A stretch of 38,162 nt of DNA from Alphaproteobacteria bacterium (GTDB taxonomy: Bacteria > Pseudomonadota > Alphaproteobacteria > Sphingomonadales > Sphingomonadaceae). The stretch is from positions 1-38,162 of the forward strand of contig QBLU01000020.1 of NCBI GenBank assembly GCA_003241875.1. The letters run 5' to 3'. The translations under genes were made by a program, and so were the position numbers. Shown piece by piece: positions 29,687 to 37,383 of this stretch. Numbering within the stretch: position 1 is the first letter of the stretch; every line of letters starts with the position of its first letter. A model generated the notes under the pieces. It did no database searches, was not told where the DNA came from, and was given only the letters and a program-made list of their open reading frames with translations.

Positions 29687-30456
29687 ACGGCATGTCACGG
29701 CGCGGGCTGTTCACTGCGGGCGGTGGCCTGCTGCTGGCCGGTTGCGACCAGCTTGCCAGCCCCGGCAAGCTGAAATCCATCGTGCAATCGGCCGAAATGG
29801 CCTCGCTGCGCTGGCAGCGGCTCGTCGGCCGTGACGCGCTGGCACCCGAATTCAGCGCCGCCGACCTGTCGCCGGTGTTCAAGGTCAACGGCACCCGCGA
29901 ACCGATGGAGGCCGAATACCAGCAGCACAAGGCCGAGAATTTCGCCAACTGGCAGCTGGCGATCACCGGCCTTGTCGACAATCCGATGCGGCTCGGCCTC
30001 GACGAATTGCGCCGGATGCCGGCGCGCACCCAGATCACCCGCCACGATTGCGTCGAAGGCTGGAGCGCCATCGGGCAATGGACCGGCGTGCCGCTCGGCC
30101 TGCTGCTCAAGGCCGCCGCCATGAAGACCAACGCCCGCTATGTCGTCTTCCGCTGCGCCGACAATTACGGCGGGGAAGTCGCCAAGGGCGGCGCCCAGTC
30201 GAAATCCATCTATTACGAGAGCATCGACCTCATCGACGCCTTCCACCCGCAGACGATCCTGGCGCACAGCATGAACGGTGCGCCGTTGAGCGTCGGCCAT
30301 GGCGCGCCGGTGCGGATGCGCATCGAGCGCCAGCTCGGCTACAAGCAGGCAAAATATGTCATGGGCATCGACGTCGTGGCGTCGCTCGCCGGCTATGGCA
30401 GCGGCAAGGGCGGTTACTGGGAAGACCGCGGCTATGAATGGTACGCGGGCATCTAG
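29683..30456 (+). CDS. Molybdopterin-dependent oxidoreductase, sulfite-oxidase-like
   Basis: This 257-residue periplasmic protein belongs to the sulfite oxidase/YedY fold. The Moco-ligating Cys is at 123 in RHDCVEGWSAIGQWTGVPL, a family hallmark, and PVRMRIERQLGYKQAKYV fits the C-terminal part. The N-terminus carries a twin-arginine motif (SRRGLF) followed by a hydrophobic run ending LLAGC, so it may be a Tat-exported lipoprotein (Cys21). GTG at 29683 or ATG at 29692 can start it. It is coupled with the upstream cytochrome b, which likely supplies or takes its electrons. The substrate may be sulfite, a sulfoxide or another oxyanion. Confidence 0.92.
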   Translation: MNGMSRRGLFTAGGGLLLAGCDQLASPGKLKSIVQSAEMASLRWQRLVGRDALAPEFSAADLSPVFKVNGTREPMEAEYQQHKAENFANWQLAITGLVDNPMRLGLDELRRMPARTQITRHDCVEGWSAIGQWTGVPLGLLLKAAAMKTNARYVVFRCADNYGGEVAKGGAQSKSIYYESIDLIDAFHPQTILAHSMNGAPLSVGHGAPVRMRIERQLGYKQAKYVMGIDVVASLAGYGSGKGGYWEDRGYEWYAGI

Positions 30457-30509
30457 GGGCCGACGGCGGCGGCGTTTGACGGCGGCCTGAACTGGTTTAC
30501 GGTCGCGAC

Positions 30510-31877
30510 ATGAAAATGCTTGCCGCGACCCTGTCCATCCTCCTCGCCACATCGGCGGCAGCTGCTCCCGGCGACGCCGATTTCGCCAAGGGCCTGCTGA
30601 AAAAGGGCGTCGCCTTCGACACCGTCAAGGGGCGCGGCAAGGTCCCGGCCTATGCCGCCTATCTGAAGACCGTGCTCGTCGACGGCGGCTTCGCGGCGAG
30701 CGACATCGCCATCGAGCCGGTCGGCGAAACCGCCAACCTCCACCTGGTCTGGAAAGGCAGCGGGAAAAAGCCGCCGATCGCCGTTGCCGGTCACATGGAT
30801 GTCGTCGAGGCCGACCCCAAGGACTGGATACGCGACCCGTTCACCGCGGTTGAGGAGGGCGGCTATGTCTTTGGCCGCGGCGCCGGCGACAACAAGTTCG
30901 ACGTGTCGATGGTCATCGCGACGCTGGTCGCGCTGAAGGCCGAGGGCTTCAAGCCGGGCCGCGACATCCACCTGTTCCTGTCGGGCGACGAGGAAACCGA
31001 GGGCGTCACCGCCGACCTGCAGGCCAAGCAGGCCAAGGCGGCGGGTGTCGAGCTGCTGCTCAACAGCGATGGCGGCGGCGGCGGTCTCGACGACGCCGGC
31101 AAGCCTGTCGGCTATTCGCTGTCGGCGGCCGAAAAGACCTATGCCGACTATACGCTGACCGTCGTCGATCCGGGCGGCCACAGCAGCCGGCCGACGGCGA
31201 CCAACGCCATCGCCGCGCTGGCGGCGGCGACGGCGCGTGTCGCGGCCTATCGCTTCCCGGCCCAGATCAACGAGATCACCCGCGCCTCGCTGGTCGCGGC
31301 GGCGAAGGAAACGCCGGGCCAGCTCGGCGATGCCATGCGGGCCTTTGTCGCCAACCCGCAGGATGCCACCGCCATCGCCATGCTGCGCACCGACCCGGGC
31401 AGCGTCGGCCAGATCGGCACGACCTGCGTGCCGACGATGGTCAGCGGCGGCCATGCGCCGAACGCGCTGCCGCAAAAGGCGGCGCTGACCGTCAATTGCA
31501 GGATCTTTCCGGGTGTCACCGTGGCCAGCGTGCGGGGCGACCTCGAACGCGCGGTCGCCGATCCGGCGGTCAAGGTCGCGATCGGGCAGGAATGGGTCAG
31601 TACCCCGGCCTCGCCGCTGCGTCCCGATGTCGTCGCCGCGGTCACCAAGGCCGTCGCCGCCGCCCATCCCGGCATCACCCCGACCCCGGCAATGGACGCC
31701 GGCGCCTCCGACAGCGTCTATTACCGCGCGCTCGGCATCCCGTCCTATGGCGTCAGCGGGCTGTTCATGAAGGAAAGCGACGCCTTTGCCCATGGCCTCA
31801 ACGAGCGCATTCCGGTTTCCGCCATCGCCCCGGCGCTGGTGCACTGGCGGGCGCTGCTGACGGAACTGGCCAGGTGA
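30510..31877 (+). CDS. Exported M20 metallo-hydrolase
   Basis: This 455-residue protein has a signal peptide (MKMLAATLSILLATSAAAAP). M20 zinc ligands are in place: AVAGHMDVVEADPKDW, FGRGAGDNKFDVSM, and the Glu pair in LSGDEETEG; later HSSRPT and GASDSVYYRA fit the dimerisation and substrate region. It may be an amidohydrolase or dipeptidase. Its TGA overlaps the GTG of the Rieske oxygenase (GTGA), tying it to that catabolic gene rather than to general peptide turnover. It lies 53 bases after the molybdenum protein. Confidence 0.92.
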   Translation: MKMLAATLSILLATSAAAAPGDADFAKGLLKKGVAFDTVKGRGKVPAYAAYLKTVLVDGGFAASDIAIEPVGETANLHLVWKGSGKKPPIAVAGHMDVVEADPKDWIRDPFTAVEEGGYVFGRGAGDNKFDVSMVIATLVALKAEGFKPGRDIHLFLSGDEETEGVTADLQAKQAKAAGVELLLNSDGGGGGLDDAGKPVGYSLSAAEKTYADYTLTVVDPGGHSSRPTATNAIAALAAATARVAAYRFPAQINEITRASLVAAAKETPGQLGDAMRAFVANPQDATAIAMLRTDPGSVGQIGTTCVPTMVSGGHAPNALPQKAALTVNCRIFPGVTVASVRGDLERAVADPAVKVAIGQEWVSTPASPLRPDVVAAVTKAVAAAHPGITPTPAMDAGASDSVYYRALGIPSYGVSGLFMKESDAFAHGLNERIPVSAIAPALVHWRALLTELAR

Positions 31878-33034
31878 CCGCCCGGCTGCGATCCGTCCCC
31901 GCAGCCGATCCGGATGCCGGCCTCAGCCTGCCGGTCTGGACCTATCGCGATCCCGAATTCTTCGCCGCCGAACAGGCGCTGGTGCTGCGCGCCGCCTGGC
32001 AAATCGTCTGCCATGTCAGCGACATCGCCGCCCCGGGGGATTGGCACACGCTCGAATTCATTGGCGAATCGATCATCGTCATCCGCGGCGACGATCATGA
32101 AATTCGCGCCTTCACCAACGTCTGCCGCCACCGCGGCGCGCGGCTGGTCGATGGCGCCTCGGGCTGTGCGCACAAACTCGTCTGCCCCTATCATGCCTGG
32201 AGCTATGGCCGCGACGGCCGGCTGACCGGGCTGCCCGGGCGCAGCCAGTATCCGGGGCTGCGGCTGGAGGATCATGGCTTGGCGCCGGTCGCGCTGGAGA
32301 TCTGGCAGGGCTTCGTCTTCGTGCGGCTGGAGGACCAGGGGCCGTCGGTGGCGGCGATGATGCACGACGACCTCGCCGCGGTGCTGCCCTACCGCTTTGC
32401 CGATCTGCGCGCGCTCGGCCGGGTGACGCTGCGGCCGCGCGCCGTTAACTGGAAGATCATCGCCGACAATTACAGCGACGGCCTGCACATCCCGGTCGCC
32501 CATCCGGGCCTGAAGCGGCTGTTCGGCACCAGCTATGGCATCGCGGCCGGCGCCCATGTCGACCGGATGTGGGGCGATATCGAGCCCGGCGGCGGATCGT
32601 GGAGCGAGCGTGGCTATCGCACATTGCGCCCCCGCGTCGACCATCTCGACGACGCGGCGCAGAACCGCTGGCTGTACTTCAAGCTCTGGCCCAACGTCGC
32701 CTTCGACATCTACCCCGATCAGGTCGATTTCATGCAGTTCCTGCCGATCTCCGCCACCGAGACGGTGATCCGCGAGATCAGCTATGCGCTGCCCGACGAC
32801 CGCCGAGAAATGAAGGCGGCGCGCTATCTCAACTGGCGCATCAACCGGCTGGTCAACGCCGAGGACACGGCGCTGGTGGCGCGCGTCCAGGCCGGCATGG
32901 CGTCAGCCTCCTACACGCAAGGCCCGCTGGGCAACAGCGAGGTCTGCCTGCGCGCCTTCGCCGCCAAGCTGCGCGCCGCGATTCCGGCGGCGCGGTCACC
33001 GCAGCGGCCGGCGCCGGGGTGGTTCCGAAGCTGA
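31874..33034 (+). CDS. Rieske non-heme iron oxygenase alpha subunit
   Basis: This 386-residue oxygenase component has the Rieske [2Fe-2S] ligands CRH (Cys84, His86) in TNVCRHRGARL and CPYH (Cys104, His107) in VCPYHAWSYG. The catalytic domain has the mononuclear iron pair His205 and His210 in NYSDGLHIPVAHPG, and FDIYPDQVDF later. Such subunits use O2 and electrons from a separate reductase to hydroxylate aromatics or N-demethylate quaternary amines. No reductase or ferredoxin gene is seen in the window. The GTG start overlaps the M20 stop, and the isochorismatase-like gene follows after 150 bases. Confidence 0.93.
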   Translation: MTARLRSVPAADPDAGLSLPVWTYRDPEFFAAEQALVLRAAWQIVCHVSDIAAPGDWHTLEFIGESIIVIRGDDHEIRAFTNVCRHRGARLVDGASGCAHKLVCPYHAWSYGRDGRLTGLPGRSQYPGLRLEDHGLAPVALEIWQGFVFVRLEDQGPSVAAMMHDDLAAVLPYRFADLRALGRVTLRPRAVNWKIIADNYSDGLHIPVAHPGLKRLFGTSYGIAAGAHVDRMWGDIEPGGGSWSERGYRTLRPRVDHLDDAAQNRWLYFKLWPNVAFDIYPDQVDFMQFLPISATETVIREISYALPDDRREMKAARYLNWRINRLVNAEDTALVARVQAGMASASYTQGPLGNSEVCLRAFAAKLRAAIPAARSPQRPAPGWFRS

Positions 33035-33184
33035 CCCGGGGTTACCGCGGCGGCACCGTGCCGGGCTCTGACAGGCAGTGGCCCGAGCCTTTCGACGGCA
33101 ATCGCACAAAGCGGCGCGATTGCCCGGCCCCGGGATGACAAGCCGCCCCCGGGCTTTTATGCCGGCGGGACAGGAGACGCGCCA

Positions 33185-33874
33185 ATGCCCGACATCATCG
33201 GAACCCGCATGAGCGACGACGGCCGCACCGCACGCCAGGTTTTCGACGATGTCATGGCCAATCCGGCGCGGGCGCGCTTCGGCTTTGGTGATCGGCTGGC
33301 GATCGTCAACGTCGACTTCCAGAACGCCTATACCCGCATAGATCGCTACAAGACGGCGTACGAGACCGACCCGCGCCAGATCGAGCATGTCAACCGCATC
33401 TCGGGCCTGGCCCGCGCCGCCGGGATGCCGGTGGTGTGGAGCCGCGTCGGTTATGCCGACGATGCCAGCGACGCCGGCGTCTGGGGCACCCGCACCGACA
33501 CGCCCGACAGCCTGCAGAACATCAAATACGGCAGCGACCGCCATGCCTATGACGACCGCTGCGACATCCACCCCGGCGACACGCAATTCACCAAGCGCAT
33601 GCCGTCGGCGTTCTTCGAAACCCCGCTGCAGTCGCTGCTGGTCTGGCACCGTGTCGATACCGTCGTCGTCACCGGCGGCAGCACCTCGGGCTGCGTGCGC
33701 GCCACCGCCGTCGATGCCCTGTCGCGCGGTTATCGCACCATCGTCCCGATCGAGACGACCGCCGACAAGCTGGCCAGCTATCACTGGGCCAACCTGACCG
33801 ACCTGCAGCTGAAATATGCCGATGTCGTGGCGGTGGCCGAGGTCGACGACTGGTTCGCGCAGGCCAGCGGCTGA
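33185..33874 (+). CDS. Isochorismatase-like hydrolase (N-carbamoylsarcosine amidase-like)
   Basis: This 229-residue cysteine hydrolase has the isochorismatase-fold triad: Asp44 in VNVDFQNAYT, Lys137 in FTKRMPSAFF and Cys170 in TSGCVRATAVDA. The N-terminal extension (RTARQVFDDVMAN) and the RAT..AL end of the motif resemble N-carbamoylsarcosine/N-carbamoyl amide amidases. It therefore probably cleaves a C-N bond in a small amide or urea derivative. AGGAG sits 8 bases before the ATG. The 150 bases upstream are non-coding with a GC-rich palindrome (CCCGGG) and no clear promoter. Confidence 0.9.
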   Translation: MPDIIGTRMSDDGRTARQVFDDVMANPARARFGFGDRLAIVNVDFQNAYTRIDRYKTAYETDPRQIEHVNRISGLARAAGMPVVWSRVGYADDASDAGVWGTRTDTPDSLQNIKYGSDRHAYDDRCDIHPGDTQFTKRMPSAFFETPLQSLLVWHRVDTVVVTGGSTSGCVRATAVDALSRGYRTIVPIETTADKLASYHWANLTDLQLKYADVVAVAEVDDWFAQASG

Positions 33875-33947
33875 AATTTTTTCGGCGGCCTGTTAACCTT
33901 AATCGCGCCCGGCCGTGACCCTGGATGAACCGTCCGGGAGAACGCCG

Positions 33948-34676
33948 ATGAACACCGCCGTCAACAAGCCTGCCCTTGCCGCCGCCATCGTCGGTGCCAG
34001 CTTTGCCCTGTTCCAGGCCTTTGGCCCGGCACCGGCGCGCGGCGACACGGCCACGCTGCACACCACCGCCCGCCTCGGCGCCGCCGCGCCGGCAGCGAGC
34101 CGTGCGACGCCCCCCGCGGTGCGTTTCTCGTCGCTGGCGGAGGCCGGCGACGTCCGTCCGCTGGCGATCAAGCTGCCGCCGGCGCATGCGCCCGGTTTCG
34201 GCCCGGCCGGCACCGCGCGGTTCGACTCGCTCGTCGATGCCGACAGCATCGCGGCGCTGGCCGGCGTCGGCAGCCCCGACAGCGATGCCGCGGCATTGGC
34301 TGCAGCGGCGGTGCTGCGCAGCCTGCAACCGGCCGATCCCTGGGCCACGGCCGGCGGCATTGCATCCCCGCCGATGTCCGACGGTCCCGGCTTCGGACCC
34401 GCGTCCGCAGCAGCATCCGGATTCGGCTCGGTCGCCCTGTCGGGCGGCGAAGCCATCGTCTTCGTGCCGCTCGCCGAAGTGCCCTCAGCCACCGAGGCAC
34501 CGGCCGCAACCGCCGGACAACCGGCGCCGGCCGGCAATACCACCGCCATCATGCCAGAGCCGGGCCTGGCGGTCGGCACGGTGCCGGAGCCGACGACCTG
34601 GGCGATGCTGATCGCCGGCATGGCCATGGTCGGCATCAACCTGCGCCGCCGCGGCCCCCGCGACGTGCTCGCCTGA
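33948..34676 (+). CDS. PEP-CTERM sorting domain protein, Ala/Pro-rich
   Basis: This 242-residue exported protein starts MNTAVNKPALAAAIVGASFA and is extremely rich in Ala, Pro and Gly, with a repeated PGFGPA element (residues near 83 and 149). It ends in the sphingomonad PEP-CTERM tail: GTVPEPTTWAMLIAGMAMVG followed by NLRRRGPR. No enzyme motif is present. GGGAG lies eight bases before the ATG at 33948. It sits between two metabolic genes without obvious functional link, so its position looks incidental. The leader 33875-33947 has a T-rich stretch and GTTAACC. Confidence 0.88.
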   Translation: MNTAVNKPALAAAIVGASFALFQAFGPAPARGDTATLHTTARLGAAAPAASRATPPAVRFSSLAEAGDVRPLAIKLPPAHAPGFGPAGTARFDSLVDADSIAALAGVGSPDSDAAALAAAAVLRSLQPADPWATAGGIASPPMSDGPGFGPASAAASGFGSVALSGGEAIVFVPLAEVPSATEAPAATAGQPAPAGNTTAIMPEPGLAVGTVPEPTTWAMLIAGMAMVGINLRRRGPRDVLA

Positions 34677-34717
34677 TCGCCCGCGAATGCCTTTCCCCAA
34701 GCCGGTGAAAACCGCTA

Positions 34718-34729
34718 TTGTCCGGACAA
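34718..34729. promoter_or_regulatory. Palindromic operator directly before the deacetylase operon
   Basis: TTGTCCGGACAA is a perfect 12-bp palindrome ending exactly one base before the ATG at 34730. TTGT-N4-ACAA is the kind of site bound by GntR-type regulators of catabolic operons. A repressor here would block the start of the operon 34730-37322. No regulator gene is seen in the window. Confidence 0.5.
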
Positions 34730-35626
34730 ATGTCCACGGCTCCGCAAGACCCCGGCCTGAACGACCCGGGCCTGTATGACCCTAACCCCGCCGGGCCGCC
34801 GCTGCGCTGGCCCGGCGGCAAGACCTGCGCGGTTTGGGTGGCGCCCAACCTCGAATACTACGAGATCGACCCGCCCGCGCATCCGCGCCGCAAGAGCTGG
34901 GCGAAACCGCACCCCGATGTCGTCGGCTACAGCCATCGCGACCATGCCAATCGCGTCGGCCATTGGCGGATGGCCGACGCCATGTCGCGCCACGGCTTTC
35001 CGGGCAGCGTCAGCCTGTCGGTGGCGCTGTGCGACCATATTCCCGAGGTCGTCGCCGACGGTGTCGCGCGCGGCTGGGAATTCTTCAGCCACGGCATCTA
35101 CAACACCCGCTACGCCTATGACATGGACGAGGCCCAGGAACGCGCCATCATCGAGGACAGCATCGCCACGGTGCAGCGTGCCACCGGGCAGCGCATCCGC
35201 GGCTGGCTGGCGCCGGCGCTGACCCACACCGTCCGCACCATGGACCTGATCGCCGAATACGGCCTCGACTATACCTGCGACCTGTACCACGACGACCGGC
35301 CCGGCCGGGTCCGCACGGCAACCGGCGACCTGATCTCGATGCCCTACAGCCTCGAGGTCAACGACCACTACGGCTTCTTCATCTACAACATGAGCCCGCG
35401 CGACTATGCCGACGCGCTGATCCGCCAGTACGACCGGCTGGCGCGCGAAGGCGAGGCCAGCGGCACCGTCATGTGCATCCCGCTGCACAGCTACCTCATC
35501 GGCCAGCCGCACCGCATCGGGCCGTTCGAACGCGTGCTCGAACACATCGCCGCCGATGGCCGGGCGTGGATCACCACCGCCGGCGCCATCGCCGACGCGT
35601 ATCGGGAGAAGGACCGGCAGCCATGA
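34730..35626 (+). CDS. Polysaccharide-deacetylase-fold protein, PuuE-like (first copy)
   Basis: This 298-residue cytoplasmic protein is of the NodB/polysaccharide deacetylase superfamily. It has NLEYYE where NodB enzymes have the metal-binding Asp pair, SHGIYNTRYAYD for the HxxxH region, and MCIPLHSYLIGQPHR near the end. This resembles the allantoinase PuuE branch, whose substrates are cyclic amides and ureides rather than chitin. ATG is chosen at 34730, after the operator palindrome; an in-frame TTG at 34718 lies inside it. Its stop overlaps the next start as ATGA. A second, more distant copy follows at 36390. Confidence 0.9.
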   Translation: MSTAPQDPGLNDPGLYDPNPAGPPLRWPGGKTCAVWVAPNLEYYEIDPPAHPRRKSWAKPHPDVVGYSHRDHANRVGHWRMADAMSRHGFPGSVSLSVALCDHIPEVVADGVARGWEFFSHGIYNTRYAYDMDEAQERAIIEDSIATVQRATGQRIRGWLAPALTHTVRTMDLIAEYGLDYTCDLYHDDRPGRVRTATGDLISMPYSLEVNDHYGFFIYNMSPRDYADALIRQYDRLAREGEASGTVMCIPLHSYLIGQPHRIGPFERVLEHIAADGRAWITTAGAIADAYREKDRQP

Positions 35627-36393
35627 TCCAATCGATGCCGACGCAGCTTGCGGCCTGGACCGAATTCGTCGCCGCCGTCGCCCAGTTGCTATGGCCCCTG
35701 ATCGTCCTCGCCGCGCTGCTGGCTTTCCGGCGACCAGCGCTCCGCGCGCTCGGTCAGGTATCGCAGAACGGTGGAACAATCGAAGTATTTGGGGTCAAGG
35801 TCAACGTCAGCAAAGCCGCGGAGGAGCAACAAGTTCTGATTGGAGACCTTCAGAAACAAATAGCCGTCATTCGTGAGTCGCTACAGCGGTCGTCATCGTT
35901 AACGCACGCCGAGAACATTGCCACCGCCACGAAAGATGAATTCGGCGAAAGCGTGGATATTCACAGTTCGACCGATATGTCTTTCAGCGGTACCGGAACT
36001 CGGTTGTCAGAATTACCGCCTCCGCAATTGCTTTGGGTTGACGATGTCCCGGAGAACAACGCGTTGCTTATGGCTTCACTTGAAAAGCGCGGCATAAGCG
36101 TTGTGCAGGCTCTCGACACGGCGACAGCACTCGGCAAGTTCAAGCCCGGCCGCTACGCAGCGGTGATCAGCGACATGGGCCGCGACACGCCTGATGCCGG
36201 TGTTTTTCTGACAAAGGCACTCCGCGCAGTAGACGACCATGTGCCCGTGTTCATCTTTTGCAGCTTGGGTGCGAAGCGCAGGTTTGGCGACGCGGCCATG
36301 CACGCCGGGGCAACCGCCGTCACCGACTCCGCGACGGAGTTGCTCGAAATGCTCGACACTCTGGGTCTTGACGTGTGGCGTAAACGTCGATGA
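35623..36393 (+). CDS. Membrane-anchored receiver-like (REC) protein, foreign-looking
   Basis: This 256-residue protein has a single N-terminal membrane helix (about 14-36), a short coiled region (65-90), then a CheY-like receiver domain from about 134. The domain reads LLWVDDVPENN (Asp140, Asp141), VISDMGRD (Asp184, the phosphoacceptor position) and FIFCSLGAK. The lysine expected near residue 235 is replaced (AVTDS), so it may not switch by phosphorylation. GC falls to about 50% over 35761-36000 (hand count) against about 70% around it. The start and stop overlap the flanking genes by ATGA. Such D..NN and SDMGR receiver domains occur near signalling and conflict modules; the role here is unknown. 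Confidence 0.85.
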   Translation: MIQSMPTQLAAWTEFVAAVAQLLWPLIVLAALLAFRRPALRALGQVSQNGGTIEVFGVKVNVSKAAEEQQVLIGDLQKQIAVIRESLQRSSSLTHAENIATATKDEFGESVDIHSSTDMSFSGTGTRLSELPPPQLLWVDDVPENNALLMASLEKRGISVVQALDTATALGKFKPGRYAAVISDMGRDTPDAGVFLTKALRAVDDHVPVFIFCSLGAKRRFGDAAMHAGATAVTDSATELLEMLDTLGLDVWRKRR

Positions 36394-37322
36394 GCCTCGA
36401 TCCCGCCTATCTCGAATACCCGCGCCGCCGCCGCGGCATGGACCACGACCTTTATCCCTGGTCGAACATCGCCGAGCGACCGCCGATCGCCTGGCCCGGT
36501 GGCAAGCGCGTCGCCGTCGTCATCGTCATCTCGTGCGAATTCTTCCCGCTGACCCCGGTCGACGCGCCGTTCCGCGCCCCCGGCCACATGCAGACGGCGT
36601 TTCCCGATTACCGGCATTTCACGGCGCGCGACTATGGCTCGCGCCTGGGCGTGCCGCGGCTGGTCGAGGCGCTGGCAGCGGTCGGCGCCCATGCCGGCTT
36701 TGCGATGAACAGCCGCTGGGCGGAGCGATTTCCCGATCTCGCCCGCGCGATCGTCGCCGCCGGCCACGAGGTCATCGCCCATTCGACCGACATGAACGGC
36801 ACCATCGCCACCGGGCTGCCGGAGGACGACGAACGCGCGCTGATCGCCGACAGCCTCGATGGCCTCCACGCCGTGACCGGCCGACGCCCGACCGGCTGGC
36901 TGTCGATCGCCCGCTCGCAAAGCTGGAACACGCCGCGGCTGCTGGCGGCGGCGGGGCTGGGCTATTGCCTCGACTGGGTCAACGACGAGCTGCCGTACCG
37001 GATGACGACGCCGGCGGGGTCGATCGTCAACCTGCCGCTCAATCACGAGCTCAGCGATCGCCAGGTCATCGCCACCTGCCAGCAATCCGCCGACAGCTAT
37101 GCCGAGCAGCTTCGCGACGCCTATCTGTGGCTCGATGGCGAGGTCGACCAGCGAGACGGCTGGAATGGGGGGGGCCGCATGCTGCCCATCCACCTGACGC
37201 CCTATATCAGCGCGCTGCCCTATCGCATCGATGCCATTGCGGCGCTGCTGCACTGGCTGGCGGCGCAGCCCGGCGCCTGGTTCGCCCGCCCCGACGCGGT
37301 GGTGGCCGCCGCCCGCGTCTGA
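36390..37322 (+). CDS. Polysaccharide-deacetylase-fold protein, PuuE-like (second copy)
   Basis: This 310-residue protein is a distant paralogue of the one at 34730. It begins MSLDPAYLEYPRRRRGMDHD and has WPGGKRVAVVIVISCEFF where the metal Asp pair would be. It continues with RDYGSRLGVPRLVEAL, EVIAHSTDMNGTIA for the His region, and PTGWLSIARSQSW. This fits the allantoinase/PuuE-type branch of the NodB superfamily. The ATG overlaps the stop of the receiver-like gene. The two deacetylase-fold genes and the receiver gene form one unit under the palindromic operator. A substrate such as an N-carbamoyl or cyclic ureide compound is inference from the neighbours. Confidence 0.88.
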   Translation: MSLDPAYLEYPRRRRGMDHDLYPWSNIAERPPIAWPGGKRVAVVIVISCEFFPLTPVDAPFRAPGHMQTAFPDYRHFTARDYGSRLGVPRLVEALAAVGAHAGFAMNSRWAERFPDLARAIVAAGHEVIAHSTDMNGTIATGLPEDDERALIADSLDGLHAVTGRRPTGWLSIARSQSWNTPRLLAAAGLGYCLDWVNDELPYRMTTPAGSIVNLPLNHELSDRQVIATCQQSADSYAEQLRDAYLWLDGEVDQRDGWNGGGRMLPIHLTPYISALPYRIDAIAALLHWLAAQPGAWFARPDAVVAAARV

Positions 37323-37383
37323 CCGGCGGTGGCGAATCGCCGCGAAATCGTGTCAGGTATCGCGCAGGGGACAGGGGGCGGCG

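Noticed and set aside
33035-33184. A terminator or small gene between the Rieske and isochorismatase genes
   Set aside because: The CCCGGG repeats pair only weakly, there is no good T-run, and no open frame with a start signal fits.
33861-33883. Rho-independent terminator after the isochorismatase-like gene (T-run at 33878)
   Set aside because: The preceding stem is only about five pairs with a bulge and overlaps the coding end, so support is too weak.
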